A stretch of 64,000 bases of DNA from assembly GCA_003254925.1 (NCBI GenBank), contig QANZ01020146.1, positions 174,043 through 238,042 on the forward strand, read 5' to 3'. This document shows, piece after piece, positions 37,211 to 48,712 of this stretch. The notes under the pieces were generated by a model, which was given only the letters and a program-made list of their open reading frames with translations, searched no databases and was not told the origin of the DNA. Position 1 is the first letter of the stretch, and every line of letters starts with the position of its first letter. Made by a program: the position numbers and the translations under genes. The stretch comes from Chamaecrista fasciculata (Eukaryota > Streptophyta > Magnoliopsida > Fabales > Fabaceae).

Positions 37211-37898
37211 TGAAGATATTGCATGAAAGGAGTTGTCTTCCATAACAGCAGGCATACAACAACCTAGCACCATAAGAACCTAGATATATGAGGCCACAAT
37301 AATTTGTAAAAAAAAACTAAATAACAACCTAGCACCATAATTTGTAAAACAAACTAAATAACGTGATTAACAAAATAAATATGGGATGAAAATAATTTCA
37401 AAGGAACACAGTTTTCTTTACAGGTGCTAAAAATTAAACACTAATAATTATTAACTAAACTTCAAGCCTCAAAATCAAAATATTGGTACCTTACTAAAAT
37501 ACCTCGCCAGTAAGTTACTATGGGATGGCTTTGGATTCAAAAAGGAGAATAACAAATTCATTAACTGCAAAAGAAGCAATATGATAAGAAATAAATACTT
37601 GATTAAAAATACGCCAAGTAAAGAGCTTTAGTAATCTGGTTTCTCACTTCCTCATCCTCCACGAGGGTTTTGAGTATGATATCAACTTCACAGGTAAAAA
37701 TCTCCCAAGCAATAAAAGGAAACCTGTAACAGAACAGTAGTAGAAACATTTATCAATATGAAACTTCACTAAACAGTATCTTAAAACCAATTTTCATTTT
37801 AGGCCACCTACTTGAAAGTTCGCTTCTTTTCAGCATCCTCAGGAGATTCTTCAACAATGTATTGTAACAGCCTTTCATCCTGTGCTCTTCCACGCAAA
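37211..37898 (-). pseudogene. captured SAPS-domain (SIT4 phosphatase-associated) gene fragment, four exons
   Basis: Four consecutive exons with splice sites are readable: LRGRAQDERLLQYIVEESPE to about 37812; FPFIAWEIFTCEVDIILKTL at about 37723-37649; LMNLLFSFLNPKPSHSNLLA at about 37567-37493; and VVVCLLLWKTTPFMQYLQ ending near 37211. They follow the order of the N-terminal SAPS domain of PP6 regulatory subunits. The ATG exon upstream and the rest of the domain downstream are missing. Exon-intron structure is kept, so a DNA copy was captured, not a transcript. Coordinates are within a base or two. Confidence 0.7.
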
Positions 37899-39054
37899 CT
37901 GCAATAAATGAATAGAATTTCATTAGGTTCTAAAACACCACAGTTGCAGGAAATCCATATGAAGGAACTCAGCCCAAAAAAACCAAATTAATAAATTGAT
38001 AAATAAAAAAAAAAACAGCATCTCTCACGTTCTCACACCCATTACCCATTTGTCGCGTCCGATTGAAGCTCCGTTCGAACGAAACTACTTACCTCCAGCT
38101 GTGAGAATCAGGAATGACGGTGGGGGAGAATCACAACAAAACGCTCTAACTTATGGCCATTGCAACATCTTCGCCGGAAACGAAGACGTACGTGACTCGA
38201 AAGTTGGAAGATTGAAAAGAAATGCCAAAATTAGAACCCAACACAAAATGCCCAAGTCAGACCCAGAAATTGCCAAGATACACAAATATGAATCATGAAG
38301 GAGAAGTAAGGCAGAAGCTTACCCGGCAAACAGATGCAACGACGGTGGCTGGAATCGAAGACAAAGATGACCAGAACTTTCCTTCAGAGTGCAGATGACG
38401 AAGACGAAGACGAAGAGGAATTTTTTCTTCAGACTGGCGAAGACGAAGAGGAATTTTGGTGAAGCGAAAGTGGAAGACGGAGGAGAAGCGGCGGGAGCAG
38501 CGGCAAAAGTGGAAAGAACCGAAGAGAAAGTTGGAGAGAGGAAGAGGAAAATGACGATGGCCGTGTGCAGGGTGTGAAGTTAGCCAGTTAGGGTTTATGG
38601 GAGAGAAGAAGACGAAAATGGAGCTTCTGTGGCTTGCATTTTGTTAATGATAAATTGATGGAGAAATTCTGAAAAGGAGGCGATGTGCAATGGTGGGAAG
38701 TTTGAAATTTGAATTAAAAAATTGCTGGGGTGATGTATTTGGAGATTGGCGGGTGAAGTGTGTGATTAAATGGGAGGAGAAATAAAAAGTGGACACGTGT
38801 TGATCTAATACTGCAAGTGAGGATTACAAAAAGTAAACATTGTTTGAAGAAAGAAAATGGAGAGAGAAGAGAGATACGGAATGGGCAGCTGATGTGTAGA
38901 TGAGAAATGGCTGATGTTGATGGCGCCATATATTCAGTTTTTTTTTTTTGATGGTAGAGGAAGCTGCCACGTGTCGAGCGGAGAATGAGAGAAGGAAAAA
39001 GGAAATGCCTAGTTAAGTGACACTTGGCAAAAGCAAAACATTGTTTTGTATAGA

Positions 39055-39559
39055 TTAGTAGATTAGTAGATCAGATTCCAACCAAAACCATATAATTATT
39101 TAAATTATTTATTGAAACTATCTCCTTTTCCATTTATTATTTTAATCTCAATTTGGACAGTCTTTAGAAAACTGAGGAACCCAATTACCTCTCCATTTTC
39201 CTCTCAAATCTCTCTGAACATTTTCTTGGCAAAAATTCCCTCAATTTTCTCATAATTGCAATATTACTTTTTTTTTTTCTAGAAATTTTATACCATAGGC
39301 ATAATCAGATAATCCTTTTTCTGTATTTTTTCTTTGTTGTGTTTATTCAATCTCTCTGCAACTTTTTTTTTTTTTTTTTAATTTTACCGGCAAGAAATTA
39401 TTCAACTGCAACGTCTTCTTCTTCCTTTCTTTCGTTTGAAGCTGAGTAATTTCTTACTTCTGAGTGATCTTTCATCTTTTTCCCCTTCTGTTAGAGAAAA
39501 AAATTCTGATGACTGAGTTTGAACTTTGAACTCTGAAGTGAAGAAAATGAGATGATGTG
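39055..39559 (+). promoter_or_regulatory. promoter and 5' leader of the AHL gene
   Basis: About 500 bp separate the Helitron end from the start codon. The stretch has pyrimidine-rich tracts (about 39340-39450), common in plant leaders. No convincing TATA box was fixed. All of the upstream regulatory DNA beyond 500 bp is Helitron sequence. Confidence 0.4.
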
Positions 39560-42500
39560 ATGTTTGATTTTACTAAGGGTTTAACTATGGAGGTTAGGGA
39601 CGGTGTTACTGTTAGCCGTGGAGTTACGGTGGTCGGATCAGATGCTCCGTCGGACTACCATATAGCTCCGAGGACTGAAAATCCATCTTCCATCGGCGGA
39701 TCAACGACGTTGGCGGCGGCGCCGCCTCAAGTGAGTGTCCCGCCACCGCAGACGGCAGCTATAGGAGAATCGCCGGCGGCGGCCTCAGCGATGCCGGTGA
39801 AGAAGAAGAGAGGTCGACCTAGAAAGTACGCTCCAGACGGGTTGGTGACATCGACGGCGGCGTTATCTCCGACGCCAATATCGTCTTCGGCTCCGCCGCG
39901 AGTGATTGATTTCTCGGCGGCGAAGCGAGGTAAAGTCCGGCCAGCTAGCTCAGTGACCAAAGCCAAATTCGAAGTGGAAAATTTAGGTAATGGAAAATAT
40001 TTTGTTGCTAAGTTTGATTTGATTGTGATTTTGTATTGTAGCTTTTGTTGGAATCGTAGAAGCCTTAGAGCTCTTAGAGAGTACATTGAGGATGTGGGTC
40101 CTCGTCCTAAAAAGTAGGTTAGCTTTGTGGGTTGATCTGAGATGGTGGAATGAATGGAAATGGAATCTTCTGTAATTTTGGGAATTCAAGTCTTTTTTGT
40201 CCTTGTTGAAATCTGCAGTTTCAGTTAAATAGATTTAGAATAAAATCTTATCTTCAAAAGCCTAAACCAAAAAAAGCCTGGTTCTTATTTTTTCTCATTA
40301 TTGTATCTCTATGATTCTGATGTGGTCTTATAATTGTTGTGTCCTTGGAATTATCTGTAGTTACTATAGGACTTTAATGTTACTTCGCACTGTGTGTTAT
40401 TTCCAAGTTCACACATTTCCCTCTATTCACTACGTGTAAAATTTCAATAACCGTATAAAAGTGAGGCATGAAACGGAGAACATATCAAGCGTAGTAGAAT
40501 TAATGTTTCGTGTCTAAGATGGTAGTCTGATATTGTATACACACTTTTAATTTCTCTTTCTCTTGTATATTATTACCTGTGTGTAAATTTTCCTGGTCTT
40601 TTTGGGCTTTCTTTTCTGCATATTGTACTTCTGATAAGCTACTGTTTTGGTTAAGAGATCAAGAACAGTCACCAACTTTGGTTATGCGTGTTTGCACAGA
40701 TTGCATGAGTTTATATGAACACCTCTTGCTTCAAGTTTGGTATTCAATTGGATAGCATTTTGTAAAACATTGCCAAAGAAATTGCTAGAGTTATTCTGGA
40801 ACATGGAATCTTTAGTTATCTGTGTTGTTGCTCAAGAAGTGTCTGTATTGGGTGACTGAACTATGGTGTGCCTAGGTTGGAGGTTAACCGTAAATTTAAT
40901 GTATCATTCATTTGATACATTTGATGTAGATTTTTAAAGCTGTTTTTGCACTTGCTAATACACCTTTATAGCTGAAAAGATATAAAAAAAGTTGAAATTA
41001 TTGTTGGTGGTGAATCCTGAGTTTTATTATTAACAATAATCACTATGGTCTTGGCATCAGAGCAAAAATATATTTTTTTTTTATTAAGATAACTTTTCAA
41101 ATATTGTTTCAAACCTTTATTGATAATTGCTAAATTATTAATTTTCACTTTCTTTATGCGGCTTAAGAATAAATGCCTTGTCTTTGAAGTTTGATTACTG
41201 CTTGTATTTTATTAAGGAACATGAGCACCTTGCCGTTGTCAATTATTATAGAATTAACTAAAGAACTTTCTTTTTTTAGGTGAATGGGTTCCATGCGCCG
41301 TCGGTGGTAATCTTACACCCCATGTCATCACTGTTAATTCTGGGGAGGTAAATGTACATATTCATTGCCTGGATTGAGCTTCTATTCTGAAATCTTCATA
41401 GTTATGGAATTGGTAAAGATGATTCATGGTGTCACATACTTTTCATAGGCAGAAGCGTAGAATCTAACTTTCACTAATATAACCATTTTAGCTTTGACTC
41501 CTTTTAATTCTTCTCTCCAACCCTTTAATTCTTTCCTTATTTGGACATTTTAAAAACTTGATCACTTCTTTAGATGACACATCCAATGTTACATTTATAC
41601 GCATTACTTTCTTCATTTGGGATGATCCTTATTAAAGTAAAGGGATATTAAGTGGCACAATGATGTCAGTATGGGACAGAGGTTGTGAGAGCAATAACTT
41701 TATCTAATTAAGTTTTTGGGGAACTATATTCATTTTTCCTTCTCACTGTAATAATGACTGGAAATGGTATCTATAGTGATAACTAGTCTGTTTTTGGTTT
41801 TCTCAGGATGTTACTATGAAGATAATATCATTTTCTCAGCAAGGTCCTCAAGCTATATGCATTCTTTCAGCAAATGGAGTCATATCAAGCGTCACGCTCC
41901 GTCAGCCCAACTCTTCTGGGGGCACATTGACATATGAGGTGCAACATTCATTTTTCAAGGAATCTAATATTATCATTTTCCCGCTTTCAATGAAGATAGT
42001 GTCATAATGGTATTTATTTCAAGTTTGTTAGTTGTATACTGTTTCATATATATGTTAATAAATTGCAAATCAGCAGCTGTCTTTATGACAATAATCAAAT
42101 AAGGCTTTCAACTTCATTTTTAAAAAAAAATGGAAAAAAAAAAACTTTGGGACAACTTTTATATATTTGTTATCAGGTTGATTGAGTCTTTTTAAAAATT
42201 TTCTGCATATGTTATGTCTTTATTGAAGAACCTAATGACAAATATATAAGCAATTGTACAGTATCCAAGTTTAATTGTTGACATCCAATGGTATTTTTAT
42301 GTTTTCTAATTCTAGTACATGTTAATTACTTTTAGCTGAAATGTCCCAGTTATTGCAATGTGATATGACCTATTGACTGAAAGAGATTTCTTACTGGTTT
42401 TTTTTCTCCCCTTCACATTACTATTTTTTTTTTGTTCTGTTGCTTTATGTTTCTCTTTCTGGCACGTTTTATGATATATGTCAAAATAGGCTGATATGAA

Positions 42501-44057
42501 AATTATGGGGATTGATTATTGCTTCCAAGCCTTTATTTATTTTTTGTCACTTGTCTGTGAGAAATTTTTGGAATTATTGATGTTGTAGCATATTTTACAA
42601 ACATGAAAGGTGATCGATCATGAGATTGATGTGTGAAACTTCTAACAACTATATAATAACATGATATTTGACTCTGAAATTAGATACAAGTTTTTGTGGA
42701 ATTGTGTAGAATATAGGAGAAAAGACGTCAAACCTTTGTTTTTGTGAGATTAGTAGTTAGTGCTGCCAAGAAACTGAAGATGGAAGAAGAATGTTTTTCT
42801 TCGTTCTTTGTTGAACTTGCTAGCGCAGATGGTCTTCCAGTGCTAATCTTGTTTCTAAACTGTCTTTTTTATTTTTGCTGAGCACTTTTTCCCCATTAAT
42901 TTTCCATGTCTTTGGGCACATAGCTTTTGCTATTGACTTGGCCATGTACTTTGTGGAGACATTGTTCTGCTTCTTCAATCTCCAACATTGTCATTGAAAC
43001 CTTTTCAACTTGAACACATCATGTTAATTCCTTTCATTCTGTATTTATCAATAAAGTATTATCTTTTCTTCCTGCAGGGACGGTTTGAAATTTTGTCATT
43101 ATCTGGCTCATTCATGCCAAGTGAAAGTGGAGGAACACGAAGCCGATCTGGCGGTATGAGTGTTTCTTTAGCAAGTCCAGATGGACGTGTGGTTGGCGGT
43201 GGAGTAGCTGGTCTTTTGGTAGCTGCAAGTCCTGTGCAGGTAAAATATTATCTTGGATGAATGAAGCTGAAAACTTAGTTTCTGGTAAAATGTTTTAGCT
43301 AGCTAATTAGTATTGACTAAATCTCTATTTTGGTCCCTCACATATTAGTGTTTTCTCAATATAGTCCCTCAGATTTTTCTTCTTAATTTAGTCTCTCAGA
43401 AATTGTTTTGTATTATCATTAATTGAAGATGTAATATTTTAACTACAAATTAACAAGTTTTGTTTTCATATTAACAAAACAAATTTGTAAAAAAATCTAT
43501 TAATTTTACCTAAAATCTTTAAAAATTAAAAAATCACTTATAGTGGCTAACTTTAATAACCAAAAAATAAGTTTATGTGACAACATGCGCATGTCATTTT
43601 ATCAACTAATGTTGTTACATATTGAATTAACGTTGTTATGTAATCAATTTAATAAAGAACTAAATAAAGAGACTAAAATTGATCAAAAAAAAAATTATGA
43701 AGAATCAAATTAAGAGAAATCTAAGAGGGGCTAAATTCAGAATAAGTGAAATACATGAGGGACCAAATGAGGTTTTAGTCAATTGGTATTTGATGATAGG
43801 CTACAGTATTCAAATCATTGTTTTTCCTACTGAATGATATGTTGTATCAGGTAGTTGTAGGCAGTTTTCTGGCAGTAAATGAACCTGAGCAGAATACAGC
43901 AAAGAAACAGAAACATGAGTTTGTATCTATTGCCACTCCAACTTCAGCTGTTCCACTGTCTTCATCTCCCTTCGACTCTGATAATTGGTCTGCACTGCCA
44001 CAAGATTCAAGGAACAGTAAGCCCACTGACATTAATGTGTCTCTGCATGCTGGGTAA
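39560..44057 (+). CDS. AT-hook motif nuclear-localized protein (AHL1-like), 331 aa, five exons
   Basis: Exons 39560-39986, 41280-41347, 41807-41938, 43078-43239 and 43851-44057, all GT..AG and in frame. The product binds the minor groove of AT-rich DNA and acts in chromatin and transcription control in the nucleus. Residues 81-90 are a classic AT-hook (KKKRGRPRKY). A second hook-like site at 121-130 (AKRGKVRPAS) lacks the RGRP core. The PPC/DUF296 domain covers about 143-280, with GEWVPCAVGGNLTPHVITVN, SFSQQGPQAICILSANG, GRFEILSLSGSF and GLLVAASPVQVVVGSFLA. The end TDINVSLHAG resembles Arabidopsis AHL1. Start choice: ATG at 39560 or the in-frame ATG at 39587 (MEVRDGV). Intron 4 contains a Mutator-like MITE, and another lies 34 bp after the stop codon. 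Confidence 0.93.
43314..43780. mobile_element. Mutator-like MITE, 467 bp, in AHL intron 4
   Basis: The left end (tgactaaatctctattttgg, continuing tccctcaca) and the right end (tgagggaccaaatgaggt, continuing tttagtc) are inverse copies. The flanks aattagtat and aattggtat form a 9-bp duplication with one mismatch. It fills most of the 611-bp intron without touching its splice sites. Confidence 0.7.
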
Positions 44058-44090
44058 TTTATTGGGCTGAATGCCATCTGAATTTACATG

Positions 44091-44465
44091 GCTGAAATGC
44101 AGAAAATTCCTATGAACTTTAGTCATTGTGTAAAACAAATCCCTTGAATTTTGAAAAGTGACAAAGACCCATGAACTTTTGTGCAAATAATTCCTTTTGT
44201 TAAGTTTTGTATTAAAAAAAATCAAGTTTCTTTGTAATTTTATGATTATCATTGCACTTTATAATGATTCAAACTAAAAATAAACTATTGTAATTAATAG
44301 TAGCAAAAAAACTATAAAGAAAAATGATTTTTCAATTAAAAAAATTAACAAAAAGAGGTTATTTGCACAAAATTGAAACTTAAGGGGATATTTCATCACT
44401 TTTAAATGTTCATGAGATTTTTTTGCACAATGATCAAAGTTCAGAGGGTTTTCTGCATTTTTGCC
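44091..44465. mobile_element. Mutator-like MITE, 375 bp, just 3' of the AHL stop codon
   Basis: Ends starting ggctgaaatgcagaaaattc (left) and ggcaaaaatgcagaaaaccc (right, complement) continue as inverted arms for about 60 bp. The flanks aatttacat and aatttatat differ at one of nine positions. It starts 34 bp after the stop, so it probably lies in the 3' untranslated region. Confidence 0.7.
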
Positions 44466-45550
44466 AATTTATATTTGCTGGCGCCTGGCTGACAAAATCT
44501 TAGTATAACTCTTAATTATGAGTTTGCGGCCCCTCGTATGTTGTGTCATTAAAGATTACGGACAGTATTATTGGAAGTAGAATGTTTCCTGAGGTTCATT
44601 TTCAGGGTAGAATTTAGTTAAGATTATTAGATGATCTTGGGATGCCAATGTTGTGTCTGTCTTGTAGAAGGTTCTGTTGTATTATTAGTTATTCCAGAGG
44701 TCCACTTTTCTTGGGAGTGATAGATTGTGAAATCCTAGTCATTCTTTGTTGTTATTGGCAATATCTGATTTTTCCAGATATTTAAAATCAATTACTATGC
44801 AATATACAGGCAAGGATGTCTTAAAAACTCTTCAAATGCTTGCATTTTCTCGAGTTAGTTTGAATAAAGCATACTACTCATGAACTGATGATTTTGGGGC
44901 TTACAGTAAAAAGGAAATTAGTAAATATTAAAAAAAACGAAGCATTTCGTCCTGCTGTGAGTGCTGAGGTCTTCGTATAGTTGTAAAGTGAGCCAATCCA
45001 ATAGTTCACTCAGGTAAGTCAGAATTCCTAATTAATTAAAATTATGTCAAACTGAGTCACCAAGTCGGCTTTGAGTTAGATTGGCTCACTTAAATCACTA
45101 GCACCAATTTTTTATTTTTCAATCTTTTTAAATTTAAAAGTTTTTTAAATATCAAAATTTATAAAATGATGATATATTATTCTATTGTTATACATTAAAA
45201 TTACAATTTTTTTAGAAAAATCAAAATTTACAAAACTAAATGTTTTAAATTTTCAAAATGTAGTTTCTTTTTCATAAACAAAAAGAGCAAGATGGCTGGT
45301 TCATTACAAGTCGTGAATTAGTTGAATCAATCCACACTAGTTATAATCTTAAGTCCCTAAAATTATGAGTTAAACAAGCCAACTCCTGTATTGATTGATA
45401 AAGTCTGATTCAAATTTTGTTGATTAGGAAAATTTTATTTTTTTTGTAAGCTTTTTCAATTCAAATAGGTATTAATTTTTATTTTGAATTCATAAAATAA
45501 ATAAATGAAAAATCCCTCGTAAAGTTGAAATGTGAAGCACAAAAAGTGAA
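44466..45550. other. intergenic, no gene
   Basis: AT-rich DNA downstream of the AHL gene with no recognisable exon or named repeat. Confidence 0.5.
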
Positions 45551-45880
45551 GGCTAAAGTGCATTTTTGGTCCCATTACTTTGGTAAAGGTCTCAATTTGG
45601 TCCTATAATTTTTTTTGTTGCAATTTTGGTCGCATAAATTTGGTAAAGGTCTCAATTTGGTCCCATAATTTTTTTTTGTTGCAATTTTGGTCCCATGAAA
45701 ATGTCCCATCGTTGGTCCCAGGTTGATTTCCATTCATTTTCTGCCGTTAAAGATGATCTGACATACTGAGTTGAATGATGACGTGACAAATATGAGTGAA
45801 GTGAATTTAAAGACCTATAATGAATGAAAATCAGTTTAGAACCAAATTGAGACCTTTACGATGAAAAGTGCACTTTAGCC
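45551..45880. mobile_element. Mutator-like MITE, 330 bp, related to 21639-22043
   Basis: The ends ggctaaagtgcatttttgg and ccaaaag-like/gtgcactttagcc, and the core tgccgttaaagatgatctg, match the element at 21639. The left flank is aaaagtgaa. The same nine bases occur on the right, not adjacent but 8 bp away, after aaaagccc. Confidence 0.65.
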
Positions 45881-46641
45881 AAAAGCCCAAAAGTGAAAAA
45901 CTGAACTGGTGTGTACCGTACAACTGTACAAGGATTTTCAAGCAGTGTGGACTATGCAGGATATCTCGGCTAACATTCGCTGGTGCATGGGAGGAAGGTT
46001 AGTTGGGAGTTAGAAAATACAAAATAACACCGCTTTGGAATTCTGTTAGGAGACATTAATTAGTTTGGCAATTTCGGCCTGCAATTTCAAATTTTAGATA
46101 TTACTGTATTTTGAAGAAATGTTAATCACAACCTTAGCCATCAAGCCATATTTGGTACAAAATATATTGTTGTTCCATACTATTACTTAATTTGTTTTCA
46201 GGTAATTTAATTTAATTTTTCAGTGAAATTTACAAAATTTAATTTTGAATTTTCGTCAAACTGTATTTTTTTGTCAAAATAATTTCAACTCAAGTGCTCG
46301 ATTTGCATTAAAAGCGGTTTAGAAAATTATTAATCAAGATCGAAAAGTATTCATTTTTCAATCCCATATTTCTCAAAACGGGGTCGCCCAATTCATTTTG
46401 TTTTTTTAGTACTTGGAAAGTGTCATCTGAAATCATTTTTGTAATCAATTGAGAAGTTTCAGTAAGACTCATAAATCATATCCTAGCATTTACAGGTCAT
46501 ACAAAATGAGAATAGTTGAATATGCGAATGGAGGGTGGAAAAGCAACAGGTAAAACGGTTGCTTTTGAAACCAAAGTTGAAGTAATTAATATACAATAAA
46601 AACAAAGAGGAATTACTTCAACAAGGGTTTTTGGTTGTCCC
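45881..46641. other. intergenic, no gene
   Basis: No exon seen. It is the 3' flank of the DUF7054 gene on the minus strand. Confidence 0.5.
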
Positions 46642-48033
46642 TCATTGCAAGCAAACCAGAATCTTCCAAAGCTTGCGTGCTCTTCTCATCATTTTGTTAA
46701 TCTTCCGGGAAATGAAAGAATGGAGTATGAATGGAGGAGGTGGAGTACTAGTGGAATGAGCAGCAGCGCTTTCTTCTGTTGCTAAATCAAGGTCACTTTC
46801 TGAGCGAAATGAACTGAAAGGAGATGTTTCATTACTCTTTCGCAGAAAAAAACTTCTACTACCCACATCTCCAATCACTTCTGATTTATCCAAACCTAAC
46901 AAACATTCAATAGTACGTAGATTGAGGTATATATTTAACATTGAAAGCCCCCACACAGTGATCAATCATGAAAATGTTGATTGAGATTTTAAGTTATACC
47001 TTGAAGGCTGAAATGGGAATCATACAATTGAAATGTAGATACGGCATCAGGATCAATTTTAGGCGTTCTGCCTTCTTCACTATACTTGTCCACTACAAGC
47101 CTTATTGTGTCCTCCACACTTGACCCTAATTTAACCATGGTTCGGATTGGTCCTGGACTTCCTTCTACGGTCACACTAACCACCACCTTAGCTTCCTTCC
47201 TATAACCCTGTATCTGCAATATCCATCATCAAACACTGTTTAATCAAATATTTAAAAATCAAGTCCACTTCACCCTGTATCTGATTTATATTTGGAAGGG
47301 ATCATGGAATAGATCAGCTCAATTATAGAGTTAGCCACCTATTAATTTCAGTTTCAACGAACAAAAGCAATTATATCCTGTAATAATGGCAGAAAGTAAA
47401 TTCAGCTAACGATGAATAGCATTTTCACTTCAACTAGGCAAGCCGCTGGGTGCAATTTGAATGAAGTATAAATTAATTTGCTACTCGCACAAACAAAATC
47501 AATCTCGTTTGTGTGCAGATTATTATGAAGTACTGAATTCAAAATTTGAAATCAGGAAGCCGCTGGATATAATTTTGACCTACCGGTCAATTTTGACTTG
47601 TTCGTCAAATATGCGTGAAACAACCTGCTGAATGTTGGTAGGAGACAAGTGAATGAATTCAGAGAAAGGAAAGAACGAAGAAGAGCAGTGAAGGAGAAAT
47701 CTAAAGCGATACCTGGCAGTTACTACAATGAGGGGAAGAAGGAAGGAGAGAAGGCGAAGACTCAAAAGCATGAGAGAAAGTCTGAGGGCGGAGAAGCCTG
47801 TGTTCGTTTTTCGTGAAATAGTGATCGCGATCTCCGTCGGTGGAAATGGAATCGGAGAAAAGCAAAGGAGCGGAAGAGCATCGCTTGAGAATGGGGATAG
47901 GCTTGGACCTAGAAGAAGCAAAGGAACGAAGAGGCGTTTTCCGTGGACGAGGAGAAGGTGAAGGATGGTGAGGGGGCTTAGTTTTGCGGGCGTCAATGGC
48001 CGGCGATCGTCGCCGGAGAGATCTCTGAGGCAT
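46642..48033 (-). CDS. At4g22758-like protein (DUF7054, ubiquitin-like fold), 262 aa, three exons
   Basis: Exons, minus strand: 48033-47713, 47213-47000, 46895-46642; all GT..AG, in frame. Residues 1-107 are basic, Ser/Pro/Arg-rich and probably disordered ([16 protein letters not shown], then [15 protein letters not shown]). Residues about 112-200 hold the conserved domain: [51 protein letters not shown] and [16 protein letters not shown]. The C-terminus is Arg/Lys-rich ([17 protein letters not shown]). The family is widespread in plants and I know of no established biochemical function. The leader carries a 16-unit trinucleotide repeat 13 bp before the start codon. Confidence 0.87.
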
Positions 48034-48045
48034 AAAAGTGCGAAG

Positions 48046-48093
48046 GAAGAAGAAGAAGAAGAAGAAGAAGAAGAAGAAGAAGAAGAAGAAGAA
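48046..48093. repeat. (GAA)16 / (TTC)16 microsatellite in the DUF7054 gene leader
   Basis: A perfect run of 16 GAA units on the plus strand is read as TTC on the gene's sense strand. It ends 13 bp upstream of the start codon at 48033. Pyrimidine repeats in plant leaders often vary in length between accessions. Confidence 0.9.
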
Positions 48094-48549
48094 GGTGAAA
48101 GTTGAGAAAAAATGTTAGAACTTAGAATGGAAGGGAAGAAGGTTTGGCAGTTGGGAGGTTACAGAGGAAGAGAATAGTGAATAGTGATTGATGTTTTGCG
48201 TGTGGGGTCAACAACACAATAAGCTAGAGATCACGCTTTTCACTCTTTAATATTGCTCAAAATCTGATTTGGGTTCTTTATATATCACTTATATTTTATT
48301 TTGGTCTCAATATCTTTTATTTAAAAAAAATTAACTTTTTTATTTTTGTTCGCTAATGATTTTAATTGAAAAAAAATAATTAAAAGTAATAATAATATGT
48401 GGCTTAGCACTCAAATATAAAATGAGAATTATGAGTAACTTCAACAATAATAACAACAACAAATAAACCTTTTTTCTACTAAGGTCATTTATACGTAAGG
48501 TTATTGATAAATAAATCTTTTTGAATAATATAAATATTTTAAGATGAGT

Positions 48550-48712
48550 TCATAGTTGGGTTTGGTCAACCTTTAATTTTATGGGTCATGACCCACCCAT
48601 GACCCATTTAGAAAATATAAATGAGTCATAAATGGGTGATGACCCATTTATGACCATTTACAACCCAATCCAAAACTAACCCAACTCAACTATTTGCCAC
48701 CCCTACTTGTGC
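48550..48712. mobile_element. hAT-like MITE remnant
   Basis: The right part ends tttgccacccct, the complement of the aGGGGTGGCAAA end of many plant hAT MITEs. The interior is made of inverted gggtcatgaccca-type units. The left end and target duplication could not be fixed. It is related in composition to 6040-6200. Confidence 0.45.

Larger units (their letters stand above)
33344..39054 (-). mobile_element. putative 5.7-kb gene-capturing Helitron
   Basis: On the minus strand it begins TCTATACAAAACAATG directly after an A (39055). It ends with an 8-bp perfect hairpin (cccgtgcg-aa-cgcacggg), then tctcata, then CTAG (33347-33344) before a T. These are the standard Helitron terminal features. No Rep/helicase is encoded. 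The interior contains spliceable exon fragments of a SAPS-domain gene, an LRR receptor kinase and PRMT5, listed separately, plus a pyrimidine-rich 5'-leader-like stretch near 38100-38600. The two termini are 5.7 kb apart, and I cannot exclude that they belong to two different elements; a full-length copy elsewhere would settle it. Confidence 0.65.

Noticed and set aside
39727..40086. 119-codon open frame antisense to AHL exon 1
   Set aside because: It is a shadow of the GC-rich, Ala/Pro-coding exon 1; the sense strand has clear AHL homology and the antisense product resembles nothing known.
41061..41085. Poly-T tracts as micro-insertions
   Set aside because: Many A/T runs in the window lack flanking duplicated words; only sites with a 13-bp or longer repeat on both sides were kept.
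47580..47996. 138-codon minus-strand frame overlapping DUF7054 exon 1
   Set aside because: It is a frame-shifted shadow of exon 1 and its flank; the frame starting at 48033 has the conserved family segments and matching splice phases.
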